NCBI RefSeq assembly: GCF_022698145.1
Contig: NZ_JALDAX010000019.1
Coordinates: 62,001-126,000, forward strand
DNA length: 64,000 nt
Direction: 5' to 3'
Source of the DNA: Streptomyces spinosisporus
Lineage (GTDB): Bacteria > Actinomycetota > Actinomycetes > Streptomycetales > Streptomycetaceae
Shown piece after piece: positions 32,868-41,012 of this stretch. The position numbers and the translations under genes are program-made. Every line of letters starts with the position of its first letter. The stretch's first letter is position 1. The notes below the pieces were generated by a model. That model was not told the DNA's origin. It did not search any database and saw nothing but the letters and a program-made list of their open reading frames with translations.

Positions 32868-33338
32868 ATGACTGAGCCTCCCCGTATGTCCGAGCTTCCC
32901 CGTACGCCTGAGCTTCGGATACGCGCCGCGACCCCCGCCGATCTCGACACCGTTCTGGCCTTCTGGAAGACGGCCGCCGAGGGCACCAGCATCAGCGACG
33001 ACCGGAACGGCGTGGAGCGGCTGGTCGGGCGGGACCCCGAGGCGCTGCTGCTCGCCGAACTCGACGGCGAACTGGTGGGCACGGTGATCGCGGGCTTCGA
33101 CGGCTGGCGCTGCCACCTGTACCGGCTGGCCGTGCACCCGGAGCGGCGCCGCCGGGGCATCGGCTCGGTCCTGCTGGCCGCCGCCGAGGAGCGCTTCGTA
33201 CGGCTCGGCGGGCGGCGCGGGGACGCGATGGTGCTGGTCCGCAACGAGACCGCCCACCATGCCTGGCGCGCGGCGGGGTACCAGCCGGAGGAGAAGTGGC
33301 GGCGGTGGGTGAAACCGCTGGCAGAGGTGTCCGAGTAA
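32868..33338 (+). CDS. GNAT-family N-acetyltransferase
   Basis: A 156-residue acetyltransferase. The acetyl-CoA-binding motif A is LYRLAVHPERRRRGIGSVLLAAAEERF, and the C-terminal NETAHHAWRAAGYQPEEKWRRWVK segment fits the family. The first 20 residues repeat a PRMSELPRTPELR pattern and look like a flexible leader, so the true start may be slightly downstream. Substrate cannot be predicted. Standing 64 bases after the LLM gene. Confidence 0.88.
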   Translation: MTEPPRMSELPRTPELRIRAATPADLDTVLAFWKTAAEGTSISDDRNGVERLVGRDPEALLLAELDGELVGTVIAGFDGWRCHLYRLAVHPERRRRGIGSVLLAAAEERFVRLGGRRGDAMVLVRNETAHHAWRAAGYQPEEKWRRWVKPLAEVSE

Positions 33339-33491
33339 GCGCTTTGCCGATCCTTTACCATTGAGGGGTCGTCCCGATCCCCGATGAAAGGTGTGTGAGC
33401 GTCCGCCCATGGGCGAGCCTCCCAGTCGTCAGTACCGGCAACACCGCGCGGTCCCGTCCGCCCTGTCCGATCATGGGACGGAGGTGACCCG

Positions 33492-34835
33492 ATGACCGAA
33501 GTGCTCCTGCTGCTGGTGGCGATCCTGCTGTCGCTCGCCTGCGGTGCCTTCGTCGCTGCCGAGTTCTCCCTGACCACGGTCGAGCGGAGCGAGCTCGAAC
33601 GGGCCGCGGAACGCGGCGAGCGCGGCGCCTCCGGAGCCCTCAAGGCCGTACGGAACCTCACGTTCCAGCTCTCCGGAGCGCAGCTCGGCATCACCGTCAC
33701 CAACCTGGTCGTCGGCATGCTCGCCGAACCCTCCGTCGCCAAGCTGATCGCGGGCCCGCTGGAGGCCCTCGGGATCTCGCACGCGGCGGCGCGTTCCGTC
33801 GCCCTGGTGCTGGGCACGGCGCTGTCGACCGTCTTCCTGATGGTCGTCGGCGAGCTGGTGCCCAAGAACTGGGCGATCTCCTCGCCGCTGCCCGTGGCCA
33901 AGCGGGTCGGCAACGCCCAGCGCTGGTTCAGCGCCGCCTTCCGCCCCTTCATCAGCCATCTCAACAACACCGCGAACCGCGTGGTGCGCCGCTTCGGCCT
34001 GGAGCCCGCGGAGGAGCTGGCCTCCGCGCGCGGGCCCAAGGAGCTCGCGGCGCTGGCCCGGCACTCCGCCAAGGAGGGCGCCCTCGAGCCCGACACCGCC
34101 GAGCTGTTCGTGCGCACGCTCAACCTCGCCGACCTGACCGCGGAGAACGTGATGACACCGCGCGTCCAGGTCATCGCCCTCGACGCGAAGGCGACCTGCG
34201 AGGACGTCGCCAACGCGACCCGGGCGACCGGGCTGTCCCGCTTCCCCGTCTACCACGGCACCCTCGACTCCGTCGTCGGCACCGCACACGTCAAGGACGT
34301 CGTGGCGATACCCGCCGAGCGCCGCACCCGCACGCCGGTCTCCGAGCTGATGCGCGAGCCGCTGCTCGTCCCGGAGACCCTCACCGTCGACCGGCTGCTC
34401 GACCGGCTGTCCGGCAGGCGCACCATGGCCGTCGTCATCGACGAGTACGGCGGCACCGCGGGCGTGGCCACGCTGGAGGACATCGTCGAGGAGGTCGTCG
34501 GCGAGGTGCGCGACGAGCACGACCCGCACGAGACGCCCGACCTGGCCTCCGCGGGCCGCGACGACGAGGGGCGCGCGCTGTACTCGGCCGACGGCTCCGC
34601 ACGGATGGACCAGCTGGTACGGGTAGGACTCCGGGCGCCCGAGGGGCCGTACGAGACGCTGGCGGGCCTCGTCGCGGCGGAGCTGGGCCGCATCCCGGCC
34701 GTCGGCGACCGCCTGGAGGTCGCCGGCTGGCGGCTCGACATCGTGGACGCCTCGGGGCGCCGCGCCGCGCGCGTGGTGCTGCACGCCCCGCCGGCCGACG
34801 CCGACCCGAAGGACGAGCCGGAGGACGCCCGATGA
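33492..34835 (+). CDS. CorC/HlyC-family membrane protein with DUF21, CBS pair and CorC domain
   Basis: A 447-residue membrane protein of the CNNM/CorC (hemolysin C) family, implicated in Mg2+ efflux or metal homeostasis. The DUF21 membrane domain occupies about residues 1-190 (helices at LLLLVAILLSLACGAFVAAEF, GITVTNLVVGML and VALVLGTALSTVFLMVVGELVPKNWA). A CBS pair lies about 205-330 (VMTPRVQVIALD, then IDEYGGTAGVATLEDIVEEVVGEV) and a CorC_HlyC domain about 350-430. GGAGGTGA precedes the ATG. The last four bases overlap the next gene (ATGA), so the two are coupled. Confidence 0.92.
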   Translation: MTEVLLLLVAILLSLACGAFVAAEFSLTTVERSELERAAERGERGASGALKAVRNLTFQLSGAQLGITVTNLVVGMLAEPSVAKLIAGPLEALGISHAAARSVALVLGTALSTVFLMVVGELVPKNWAISSPLPVAKRVGNAQRWFSAAFRPFISHLNNTANRVVRRFGLEPAEELASARGPKELAALARHSAKEGALEPDTAELFVRTLNLADLTAENVMTPRVQVIALDAKATCEDVANATRATGLSRFPVYHGTLDSVVGTAHVKDVVAIPAERRTRTPVSELMREPLLVPETLTVDRLLDRLSGRRTMAVVIDEYGGTAGVATLEDIVEEVVGEVRDEHDPHETPDLASAGRDDEGRALYSADGSARMDQLVRVGLRAPEGPYETLAGLVAAELGRIPAVGDRLEVAGWRLDIVDASGRRAARVVLHAPPADADPKDEPEDAR

Positions 34836-35845
34836 CCGCCGTACAGCTGCTGATCGGTCTTGCGACCCTGGTCGTCAACGCCTTCTTCGTCGCCGGCGAG
34901 TTCGCGCTGATCTCCGTGCGCCGCTCGCAGATCGAGCCGCACGCGGAGGAGGGCGACCGGCGGGCCAGGAGCGTGCTGTGGGGGCTGCAGCACGTGTCCG
35001 CGCTGCTGGCCGCCGCACAGCTCGGCATCACCCTGTGCACGCTGGTCCTCGGCATCGTCGCGGAACCCGCCATCGCGCATCTGCTGGAGCCCGTCTTCCA
35101 CGCCGTGGGCGTGCCCGAGAGCGCGGGACACGTGGTGTCCTTCGCGATCGCGCTGACCCTCGCGACGTATCTGCACATGCTGCTCGGCGAGATGGTCCCC
35201 AAGAACGTCGCCCTCGCGGAGCCGGTGCGCAGCGCGCTGCTGCTCGGTCCGCCCCTGGTCGCCCTGTCCCGTGCGCTGCGCCCGGTCATCTTCACCGTCA
35301 ACGCCTTCGCCAACGCCCTGCTCAAGCTGTTGCGGGTGGAGGCCAGGGACGAGGTCGCGGCCACCTTCTCGGACGCCGAGCTCGCCCGGATCGTGCGCGA
35401 CTCGGGCGAGGCGGGCCTGATCGACGACCGCGCGCGGGAGCGGCTGAACGACGCGCTGGAGCTGGGCCGCCGCCCGGTGCGCGACGTGGTGCTCCCCCTC
35501 GAACGCGTCGTCTACGCGCGCGTGGGCGTCACCCCGGAGGAACTGGAGCAGCTCTCCGCGCGCTCGGGCTTCTCCCGCTTCCCGGTGGTCGACGACGGGC
35601 GCCGCATCGTCGGCTATCTGCACGTCAAGGACGCGCTGGACGCCCCCGGCAGGGACACGCCGTTCCGGGTGCGGGACATGCGGTCCATCGCGAGCGTCCG
35701 TGCGGGCACACCGCTGGACGACGTGCTCACCGCGATGCGCGGCAGCCGTACGCACCTGGCGGCGGTGCTCGGCGACGACGGCCTGCTGGCCGGTCTGGTG
35801 ACCATGGAGGACGTGCTGAGGGAGCTGTTCGGACAGCGGGCGTGA
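34832..35845 (+). CDS. Second CorC/HlyC-family protein lacking the CorC domain
   Basis: Paralogue of the preceding gene, 337 residues, with the same DUF21 membrane region (ATLVVNAFFVAGEFALISVRRSQIE, then MLLGEMVPKNVALAEP) and a CBS pair (about 200-325). The C-terminal CorC_HlyC domain of about 85 residues is absent, so the protein ends just after the second CBS at EDVLRELFGQRA. The pair probably forms a heteromeric transporter with one regulatory CorC domain. Start ATG overlaps the previous stop. Confidence 0.9.
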   Translation: MTAVQLLIGLATLVVNAFFVAGEFALISVRRSQIEPHAEEGDRRARSVLWGLQHVSALLAAAQLGITLCTLVLGIVAEPAIAHLLEPVFHAVGVPESAGHVVSFAIALTLATYLHMLLGEMVPKNVALAEPVRSALLLGPPLVALSRALRPVIFTVNAFANALLKLLRVEARDEVAATFSDAELARIVRDSGEAGLIDDRARERLNDALELGRRPVRDVVLPLERVVYARVGVTPEELEQLSARSGFSRFPVVDDGRRIVGYLHVKDALDAPGRDTPFRVRDMRSIASVRAGTPLDDVLTAMRGSRTHLAAVLGDDGLLAGLVTMEDVLRELFGQRA

Positions 35846-35926
35846 GGGGTCCTGAGGGAACGGTCCGACGGGAGCGCCGGGCCGACCGACCGACGGGTAT
35901 GCACCCGGGTTACCATCGCTGTCGCC

Positions 35927-36709
35927 ATGCAGAAGAACCCCTCTCACACCAGCCTGGTCGCGCTCGGCGACTCCTTCACCGAAGGCATGTCGGACCTGCT
36001 GCCGGACGGTACCTACCGTGGCTGGGCCGATCTCCTCGCCGCACGGATGGCCGCGGTCGCCCCCGGATTCCGCTACGCCAACCTCGCCGTGCGCGGCAAG
36101 CTGATCGGGCAGATCGTCGCCGAGCAGGTCGACGTGGCCGTCGCCATGCGCCCCGACGTGATCACGCTGGTCGGCGGGCTCAACGACACCCTGCGGCCCA
36201 AGTGCGACATGGGGCGCGTCCGGGCCCTGCTCACCGAGGCCGTCGAGCGGCTGGCCCCGGCCTGCGAACAGCTGGTGCTGATGCGCAGCCCGGGCAGGCG
36301 CGGCCCGGTCCTGGAACGCTTCCGGCCGCGCATGGAGGAGCTGTTCTCGGTCGTCGACGAGCTGGCCGAGCGGCACGGCGCGGTGGTCGTCGACCTGTAC
36401 GGCGCGGAGTCGCTCAGCGACCCCCGCATGTGGGACGTGGACCGGCTGCATCTGACGGCCGAGGGCCACCGCAGGGTCGCCGAGGCGGTCTGGCAGACGC
36501 TGGGCTACGCCCCCGAGGACGCCGACTGGCACACGCCGATGGCCATGACACCGCCCCCGGGCTGGGTCAACCGGCGGATCGCCGACGTCCGCTTCGCCCG
36601 GCAGCATCTGCTGCCGTGGATCGGCCGCCGTCTGACCGGCCGCTCCTCCGGCGACGGACTGCCGCCCAAGCGCCCCGAGCTGCTGCCCTACGAGGGCCCG
36701 GCGACGTAG
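35927..36709 (+). CDS. SGNH/GDSL-family hydrolase
   Basis: A 260-residue SGNH hydrolase. Block I is VALGDSFTEG with the nucleophile Ser, block III is VGGLNDTLRP (the Asn), and block V WDVDRLHLTAEGHRRVAE gives the catalytic Asp-x-x-His. No signal peptide is visible, so it is probably cytoplasmic. Esterase, lipase or deacetylase activity is possible, but the substrate is unknown. It is followed by a DUF4326 gene nine bases later. Confidence 0.92.
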   Translation: MQKNPSHTSLVALGDSFTEGMSDLLPDGTYRGWADLLAARMAAVAPGFRYANLAVRGKLIGQIVAEQVDVAVAMRPDVITLVGGLNDTLRPKCDMGRVRALLTEAVERLAPACEQLVLMRSPGRRGPVLERFRPRMEELFSVVDELAERHGAVVVDLYGAESLSDPRMWDVDRLHLTAEGHRRVAEAVWQTLGYAPEDADWHTPMAMTPPPGWVNRRIADVRFARQHLLPWIGRRLTGRSSGDGLPPKRPELLPYEGPAT

Positions 36710-36718
36710 GCGACCGCC

Positions 36719-37063
36719 GTGGCGACACGGGTGACCAACGTCAGGGGCCGCATCCACGAATGGGGCCCGCGGCTGGAACGCGCCCCCGAAGAGGTCGTCC
36801 ACGTCGGCCGCCGCTGGACCATGGGCGGCTGGGACCTGCCCCGGCACCCGCTGTACAACCCCTTCGCCCACGACACCCCGAAGCGCCGTCGCGACGGCAC
36901 CCGCACCGAGGTCATGGCGCTGTACCGGGCCTATCTGCTGGAGCGTCCTGAACTCCTCGGACTGGTCCCCGACCTGCGCGGGCGCACGCTCGCCTGCTGG
37001 TGCACACCCGAGCTGTGCCACGCGGACGTACTGGCGGAGCTCGCCGACTCCCGGCCGGGGTGA
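36719..37063 (+). CDS. DUF4326 domain protein
   Basis: A 114-residue protein of the DUF4326 family, marked by the Cys/His cluster LACWCTPELCHADVLAE near the C-terminus and the YNPFA and YRAYLL segments. The Cys-x-Cys and Cys-His spacing suggests metal binding. It follows the SGNH hydrolase by nine bases with a GTG start and may be co-transcribed. Function unknown. Confidence 0.85.
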   Translation: MATRVTNVRGRIHEWGPRLERAPEEVVHVGRRWTMGGWDLPRHPLYNPFAHDTPKRRRDGTRTEVMALYRAYLLERPELLGLVPDLRGRTLACWCTPELCHADVLAELADSRPG

Positions 37064-37142
37064 CCCGTCCCCAGCTGCGGTGACGCAGATCTCGTAGCTT
37101 CGGACGAACGGGGGCGTGGCGCTGGCCTGCACGAATCGCCAG

Positions 37143-37157
37143 TAGAATCCGTACACG
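37143..37157 (+). promoter_or_regulatory. Candidate promoter giving a leaderless purB mRNA
   Basis: TAGAAT at 37143-37148 is a good -10 box, and the purB GTG begins eight bases later, with no Shine-Dalgarno sequence between. The start of transcription would fall on or next to the start codon. The -35 region is weak. Confidence 0.5.
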
Positions 37158-38599
37158 TGACTTCTGCGCCCGCCAAGCCCCGCATCCCGAACGTCCTCGC
37201 CGGACGCTACGCCTCCACCGAGCTCGCCGTGCTCTGGTCGCCCGAGCACAAGGTGAAGCTGGAGCGGCAGCTCTGGCTCGCCGTGCTGCGGGCCCAGAAG
37301 GACCTCGGCATCGAGGTGCCGGAGACGGCGATCGCCGACTACGAGCGGGTCCTCGACACCGTCGACCTGGCCTCCATCGCCGAGCGCGAGAAGGTCACGC
37401 GGCACGATGTGAAGGCGCGGATCGAGGAGTTCAACGACCTCGCCGGGCACGAGCACGTGCACAAGGGCATGACCTCCCGCGACCTCACCGAGAACGTCGA
37501 GCAGCTGCAGATCCGGCTCTCGCTGGAGCTGATGCGCGACCGCACGGTGGCGGTGCTGGCGCGACTGGGCAGGCTGGCGGGCGAGTACGCCGAGCTGGTC
37601 ATGGCCGGCCGCTCGCACAACGTCGCCGCGCAGGCCACGACCCTCGGCAAGCGGTTCGCGACCGCCGCCGACGAACTGCTCGTGGCGTACGGCCGCGTCG
37701 AGGAGCTGCTGGGCCGGTACCCGCTGCGCGGCATCAAGGGCCCGGTCGGCACGGCGCAGGACATGCTGGACCTGCTCGGCGGCGACGCCGGCAAGCTCGC
37801 CGAGCTGGAGGACCGGATCGCCCGGCACCTGGGCTTCTCGCAGGCGTTCACCTCGGTCGGCCAGGTTTACCCGCGCTCGCTGGACTACGAGGTCGTCACC
37901 TCGCTGGTGCAGCTGGCGGCGGCGCCCTCGTCGCTGGCGAAGACGATCCGGCTGATGGCCGGGCACGAGCTGGTCACCGAGGGCTTCAAGCCGGGCCAGG
38001 TCGGCTCCTCCGCGATGCCGCACAAGATGAACACGCGGTCCTGCGAGCGCGTCAACGGCCTCATGGTCATCCTGCGCGGGTACGCCTCGATGACCGGTGA
38101 GCTGGCGGGCGACCAGTGGAACGAGGGCGACGTGTCCTGCTCGGTGGTGCGCCGGGTGGCGCTGCCGGACGCGTTCTTCGCGCTGGACGGTCTGCTGGAG
38201 ACGTTCCTGACGGTGCTCGACGAGTTCGGCGCCTTCCCGGCCGTGGTCGCGCGCGAGCTGGACCGCTATCTGCCGTTCCTGGCCACCACGAAGGTGCTGA
38301 TGGGCGCGGTGCGGGCGGGTGTCGGCCGCGAGGTCGCCCACGAGGCGATCAAGGAGAACGCGGTCGCCTCCGCGCTCGCGATGCGCGAGCAGGGTGCCGA
38401 GCGCAACGAGCTCCTCGACAAGCTCGCCGCGGACGCCCGCATCCCGCTCGACCGCGCGCAGCTGGATGCGCTGATGGCCGACAAGCTGTCCTTCACCGGT
38501 GCGGCCGCCGACCAGGTCGGTGTCGTCGTCGCCCGTATCGAGGAGATCGCCAAGCAGCACCCGGAGGCCGCGGGCTACACGCCGGGGGCGATCCTCTGA
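37157..38599 (+). CDS. purB: Adenylosuccinate lyase
   Basis: Purine enzyme that releases fumarate from SAICAR and from adenylosuccinate. Length 480 residues. The fumarase-superfamily signature GSSAMPHKMNTRSCERVNG lies about residues 282-300, containing the flexible catalytic Ser loop. Other family segments are FNDLAGHEHVHKGMTSRDLTEN and VMAGRSHNVAAQATTLGKR. The GTG start is preceded by a -10 box rather than a ribosome site. The stop overlaps the presumed start of the downstream glycosylase. Confidence 0.96.
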   Translation: MTSAPAKPRIPNVLAGRYASTELAVLWSPEHKVKLERQLWLAVLRAQKDLGIEVPETAIADYERVLDTVDLASIAEREKVTRHDVKARIEEFNDLAGHEHVHKGMTSRDLTENVEQLQIRLSLELMRDRTVAVLARLGRLAGEYAELVMAGRSHNVAAQATTLGKRFATAADELLVAYGRVEELLGRYPLRGIKGPVGTAQDMLDLLGGDAGKLAELEDRIARHLGFSQAFTSVGQVYPRSLDYEVVTSLVQLAAAPSSLAKTIRLMAGHELVTEGFKPGQVGSSAMPHKMNTRSCERVNGLMVILRGYASMTGELAGDQWNEGDVSCSVVRRVALPDAFFALDGLLETFLTVLDEFGAFPAVVARELDRYLPFLATTKVLMGAVRAGVGREVAHEAIKENAVASALAMREQGAERNELLDKLAADARIPLDRAQLDALMADKLSFTGAAADQVGVVVARIEEIAKQHPEAAGYTPGAIL

Positions 38600-39141
38600 C
38601 CCGCTTCACCCGTGCGGAACTGGAGGCCGCCCGCGACCGCCTCGTACCCGACGTGGTCGCGGACGGCCTTCGTGTTCTGTTCTGCGGCATCAACCCGGGC
38701 CTGATGACGGCCGCGACGGGCCACCACTTCGCCCGGCCCGGCAACCGCTTCTGGCCGGTGCTGCATCTGTCCGGCTTCACGCCGAGGCTCATGAAGCCGT
38801 CGGAACAGGGTGAGTTGGTGTCGTACGGGCTCGGCATCACGAATGTCGTGGCACGTGCGACCGCGCGGGCGGACGAGCTGAGCGCGGAGGAGTACCGCGA
38901 GGGCGGGCGGCTGCTGGCGCTGAAGGTGGCGAAGCTGCGGCCGCGTTGGCTGGCGGTGGTGGGGGTCACCGCCTACCGGGCGGCCTTCGACGACCGCAAG
39001 GCCCGGGTGGGGCCGCAGGAGCGGACGATCGGCGACACGCGGGTGTGGGTGCTGCCCAATCCCAGCGGGCTGAACGCGCATTGGACGGCGGCGACGATGG
39101 CCGAGGAGTTCGCGCGGCTGCGGGTGGCGGCGCAGGCCTGA
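38596..39141 (+). CDS. mug: G/U mismatch-specific uracil-DNA glycosylase (Mug family)
   Basis: A base-excision repair enzyme that removes U or T opposite G. Key motifs are LFCGINPGLMTAATGHHFARPGNRFWPVL (active-site Asn in GINPG), the ITNVVARAT segment and VLPNPSGLNAHW (the intercalating loop). Assignment of start is uncertain: the only in-frame near-start codon that gives a normal N-terminus (TRFTRAELEAARDRL) is CTG 38596, overlapping the purB stop. GTG 38653 is the next possible start and leaves the core fold intact. Probably translated by coupling to purB. Length is 181 residues from CTG. Confidence 0.87.
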   Translation: MTRFTRAELEAARDRLVPDVVADGLRVLFCGINPGLMTAATGHHFARPGNRFWPVLHLSGFTPRLMKPSEQGELVSYGLGITNVVARATARADELSAEEYREGGRLLALKVAKLRPRWLAVVGVTAYRAAFDDRKARVGPQERTIGDTRVWVLPNPSGLNAHWTAATMAEEFARLRVAAQA

Positions 39142-39145
39142 GGGG

Positions 39146-39586
39146 TCAGTGCGGGTCCACGTCGGTGGCTATGGCCAGCAGCTGGAGGGGCAGTTCGGCG
39201 TCCCACTGGGAGATCGCCAGGCCGATCCAGCGGCCGGACTCGCACGTCCACAGGTGTACGTCCGGCACGTGGTTGCTGAGGGAGCGCCAGGGCTCGTCGA
39301 TGTCCTCGCCGTCCATGGCGCGGACGAACACGCTGTGCAGGCTGAAGCGGTCCACCGCCCCCCAGCGCTCGGTGAGCAGCGCTCCGAGCCCGTCCCGGTC
39401 GGCCTCGTACTGTGCCTCCGTCTCCTCGCGCCCGCTGCCGTCGTCCTCGTAGAAGTCGTCGCTGGTCTGTAACTCGGCTATCAGATATCCCGGTCCGCCT
39501 GTGCCGACGTCCGTCCTGACGTGCTCCCGGGGGAACTCCCGGACGCACAGCTGGTCGACGACGGACAGCCACTTCGCGATGTCCAT
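39146..39586 (-). CDS. Hypothetical acidic protein with a TTA codon
   Basis: A 146-residue, strongly acidic cytoplasmic protein I do not recognise. The sequence has Trp-rich C-terminal patches (PWRSLSN, HLWTCESGRWIGLAISQWD). Leu39 is encoded by TTA (39470-39472), next to other codons rare in this genome (ATA, TAT), which suggests bldA-dependent expression or recent acquisition. Its stop is four bases from the convergent mug stop, and it is divergent from the ROK gene. Confidence 0.7.
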   Translation of the reverse strand: MDIAKWLSVVDQLCVREFPREHVRTDVGTGGPGYLIAELQTSDDFYEDDGSGREETEAQYEADRDGLGALLTERWGAVDRFSLHSVFVRAMDGEDIDEPWRSLSNHVPDVHLWTCESGRWIGLAISQWDAELPLQLLAIATDVDPH

Positions 39587-39763
39587 GTGATGCAGTAAAG
39601 CGCGTGGCACTGACAATTGGTGGGCCGTCATGCCCGGCGGCCCGTGTGCGGCACCGGGCCCGGGCCTGCCGGCCGGCCGGTCGGCCGTCCCCTGGCACTC
39701 GCCGGGCTCCGCCGCGCCGAGTACGATCCGGCCAACACGCGCACGAGCTGGGAGGACGAGACC

Positions 39764-40921
39764 TTGGGGCAGCTGACCGGCGGGGATCCCTCGCTGCTGC
39801 GAAGGATCAACTCCGCGGTGGTGCTGCACGCGCTGCGTGCCACGGATGCGGCGACACTGACCGAGATCACCCGGGTGACCGGGCTGTCCCGGCCGACCGT
39901 CGAGGGTGTCGTCGAAGGACTCATCGAGGCGGGCTACGTCGTCGAGAAGGCGCCCGACGAGAGCGTCGTACGACGGCAGGGACGGCCCGCGCGGCGCTTC
40001 CGGTTCCGGGCCGAGGCGGGGCATCTGCTGGGCCTGGACATCGGGTCGCACCGGGTGGCCGCGCTGCTGGCCGATCTCGACGGCCGGGTGCTCGGCTCGG
40101 CGGCCAAGGACGTCGACGAGTCGGCTCCCGCCGACGAGCGTCTGGACCGGCTGCGCACCACGGTGGCGGAGCTGCTGCGCCGGGCCGGGGTCTCGCGCGG
40201 CTCGCTGCGGGCCGTGGGGGTCGCCTCCCCCGGGATCGTCGAGGCCGACGGCACGGTGAAGCTGTGCGCGGCGCTTCCCGGGTGGACGGGGCTGCGCCTC
40301 GGCGAGCGGCTCAGCCGGTCCTTCAAGTGCCCGGTGCTGGTGGAGAACGACGCCAACGCGGCGGCGGTCGCGGAGCACTGGAAGGGGGCGGCCGGCGAGT
40401 CCGACGACGTGGTGTTCGTGCTGGCGGGACTGAGCCCGGGGGCCGGTTCGCTGATCGGCGGGCAGCTGCACCGCGGGTACGGCGGGGCGGCCGGCGAGAT
40501 CGGGGCGCTGCATCTGCTGGGCCGCGAGGCGACTCCCGAGACGCTGCTGTCCACCACCGACGAGCCGCTGCACCCGCTCGACGAGCAGGCGGTCGCCGAG
40601 GTCTTCGCGCAGGCCCGCGAGGGCGACCAGCGGGCCCTCGCGGCCGTCGAGCGCTTCATCCAGCGGCTCGTGCACGACGTGGCCGCGCTGGTCCTGGCCC
40701 TGGACCCGGAGCTCGTCGTCGTCGGCGGCTGGGCGTCCGGTCTGGACGGCGTACTGGAGCCGCTGCGCCGCGAGTTGGCGCGCTACTGCCTGCGTCCGCC
40801 GAAGGTGGCCCTGTCGCTGCTCGGCGAGGCCGCCGTGGCGACGGGCGCGCTCCGGCTCGCCCTGGACCATGTGGAGGAGCAGCTGTTCGCGGTGGAGGGC
40901 ACGGTGACGGCCCGGCGCTGA
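39764..40921 (+). CDS. ROK-family transcriptional regulator
   Basis: A 385-residue ROK regulator of the NagC/XylR type. The N-terminal winged helix (about residues 10-75: LRRINSAVVLHALRATDAATLTEITRVTGLSRPTVEGVV) is followed by the sugar-kinase-like fold: GLDIGSHRVAALLADL, VGVASPGIV, VENDANAAAVAEHW, GYGGAAGEIGALHL. The zinc-site Cys cluster typical of many ROK kinases is not present. TTG 39764 was chosen for the GGGAGGA upstream and the LTGGDPSLLRRIN start. Longer in-frame starts add low-complexity sequence. The ligand is probably a sugar; a terminator lies shortly after the stop. Confidence 0.87.
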   Translation: MGQLTGGDPSLLRRINSAVVLHALRATDAATLTEITRVTGLSRPTVEGVVEGLIEAGYVVEKAPDESVVRRQGRPARRFRFRAEAGHLLGLDIGSHRVAALLADLDGRVLGSAAKDVDESAPADERLDRLRTTVAELLRRAGVSRGSLRAVGVASPGIVEADGTVKLCAALPGWTGLRLGERLSRSFKCPVLVENDANAAAVAEHWKGAAGESDDVVFVLAGLSPGAGSLIGGQLHRGYGGAAGEIGALHLLGREATPETLLSTTDEPLHPLDEQAVAEVFAQAREGDQRALAAVERFIQRLVHDVAALVLALDPELVVVGGWASGLDGVLEPLRRELARYCLRPPKVALSLLGEAAVATGALRLALDHVEEQLFAVEGTVTARR

Positions 40922-40959
40922 GCCTCCCCGGCTCGGTGTCGAGCAGCCGATGCAACGCA

Positions 40960-40989
40960 CGATGCCCCGGAGTTGGCTCCGGGGCATCG
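40960..40989. terminator. Hairpin terminator between ROK and GntR genes
   Basis: Perfect 13-base arms, CGATGCCCCGGAG and CTCCGGGGCATCG, enclose TTGG, then TTGTTCTT. It can serve both convergent genes. Confidence 0.85.
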
Positions 40990-41012
40990 TTGTTCTTGGG
41001 GGGTGTGGGGCG

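Noticed and set aside
29063..34213. 1,716-codon minus-strand frame opposite the ABC permease, LLM and GNAT genes
   Set aside because: It crosses several well-supported plus-strand genes and has no recognisable fold. It is a shadow of codon bias.
34250..38560. 1,436-codon minus-strand frame opposite the CorC pair, SGNH and purB
   Set aside because: Same reason. The sense strand carries complete conserved motifs.
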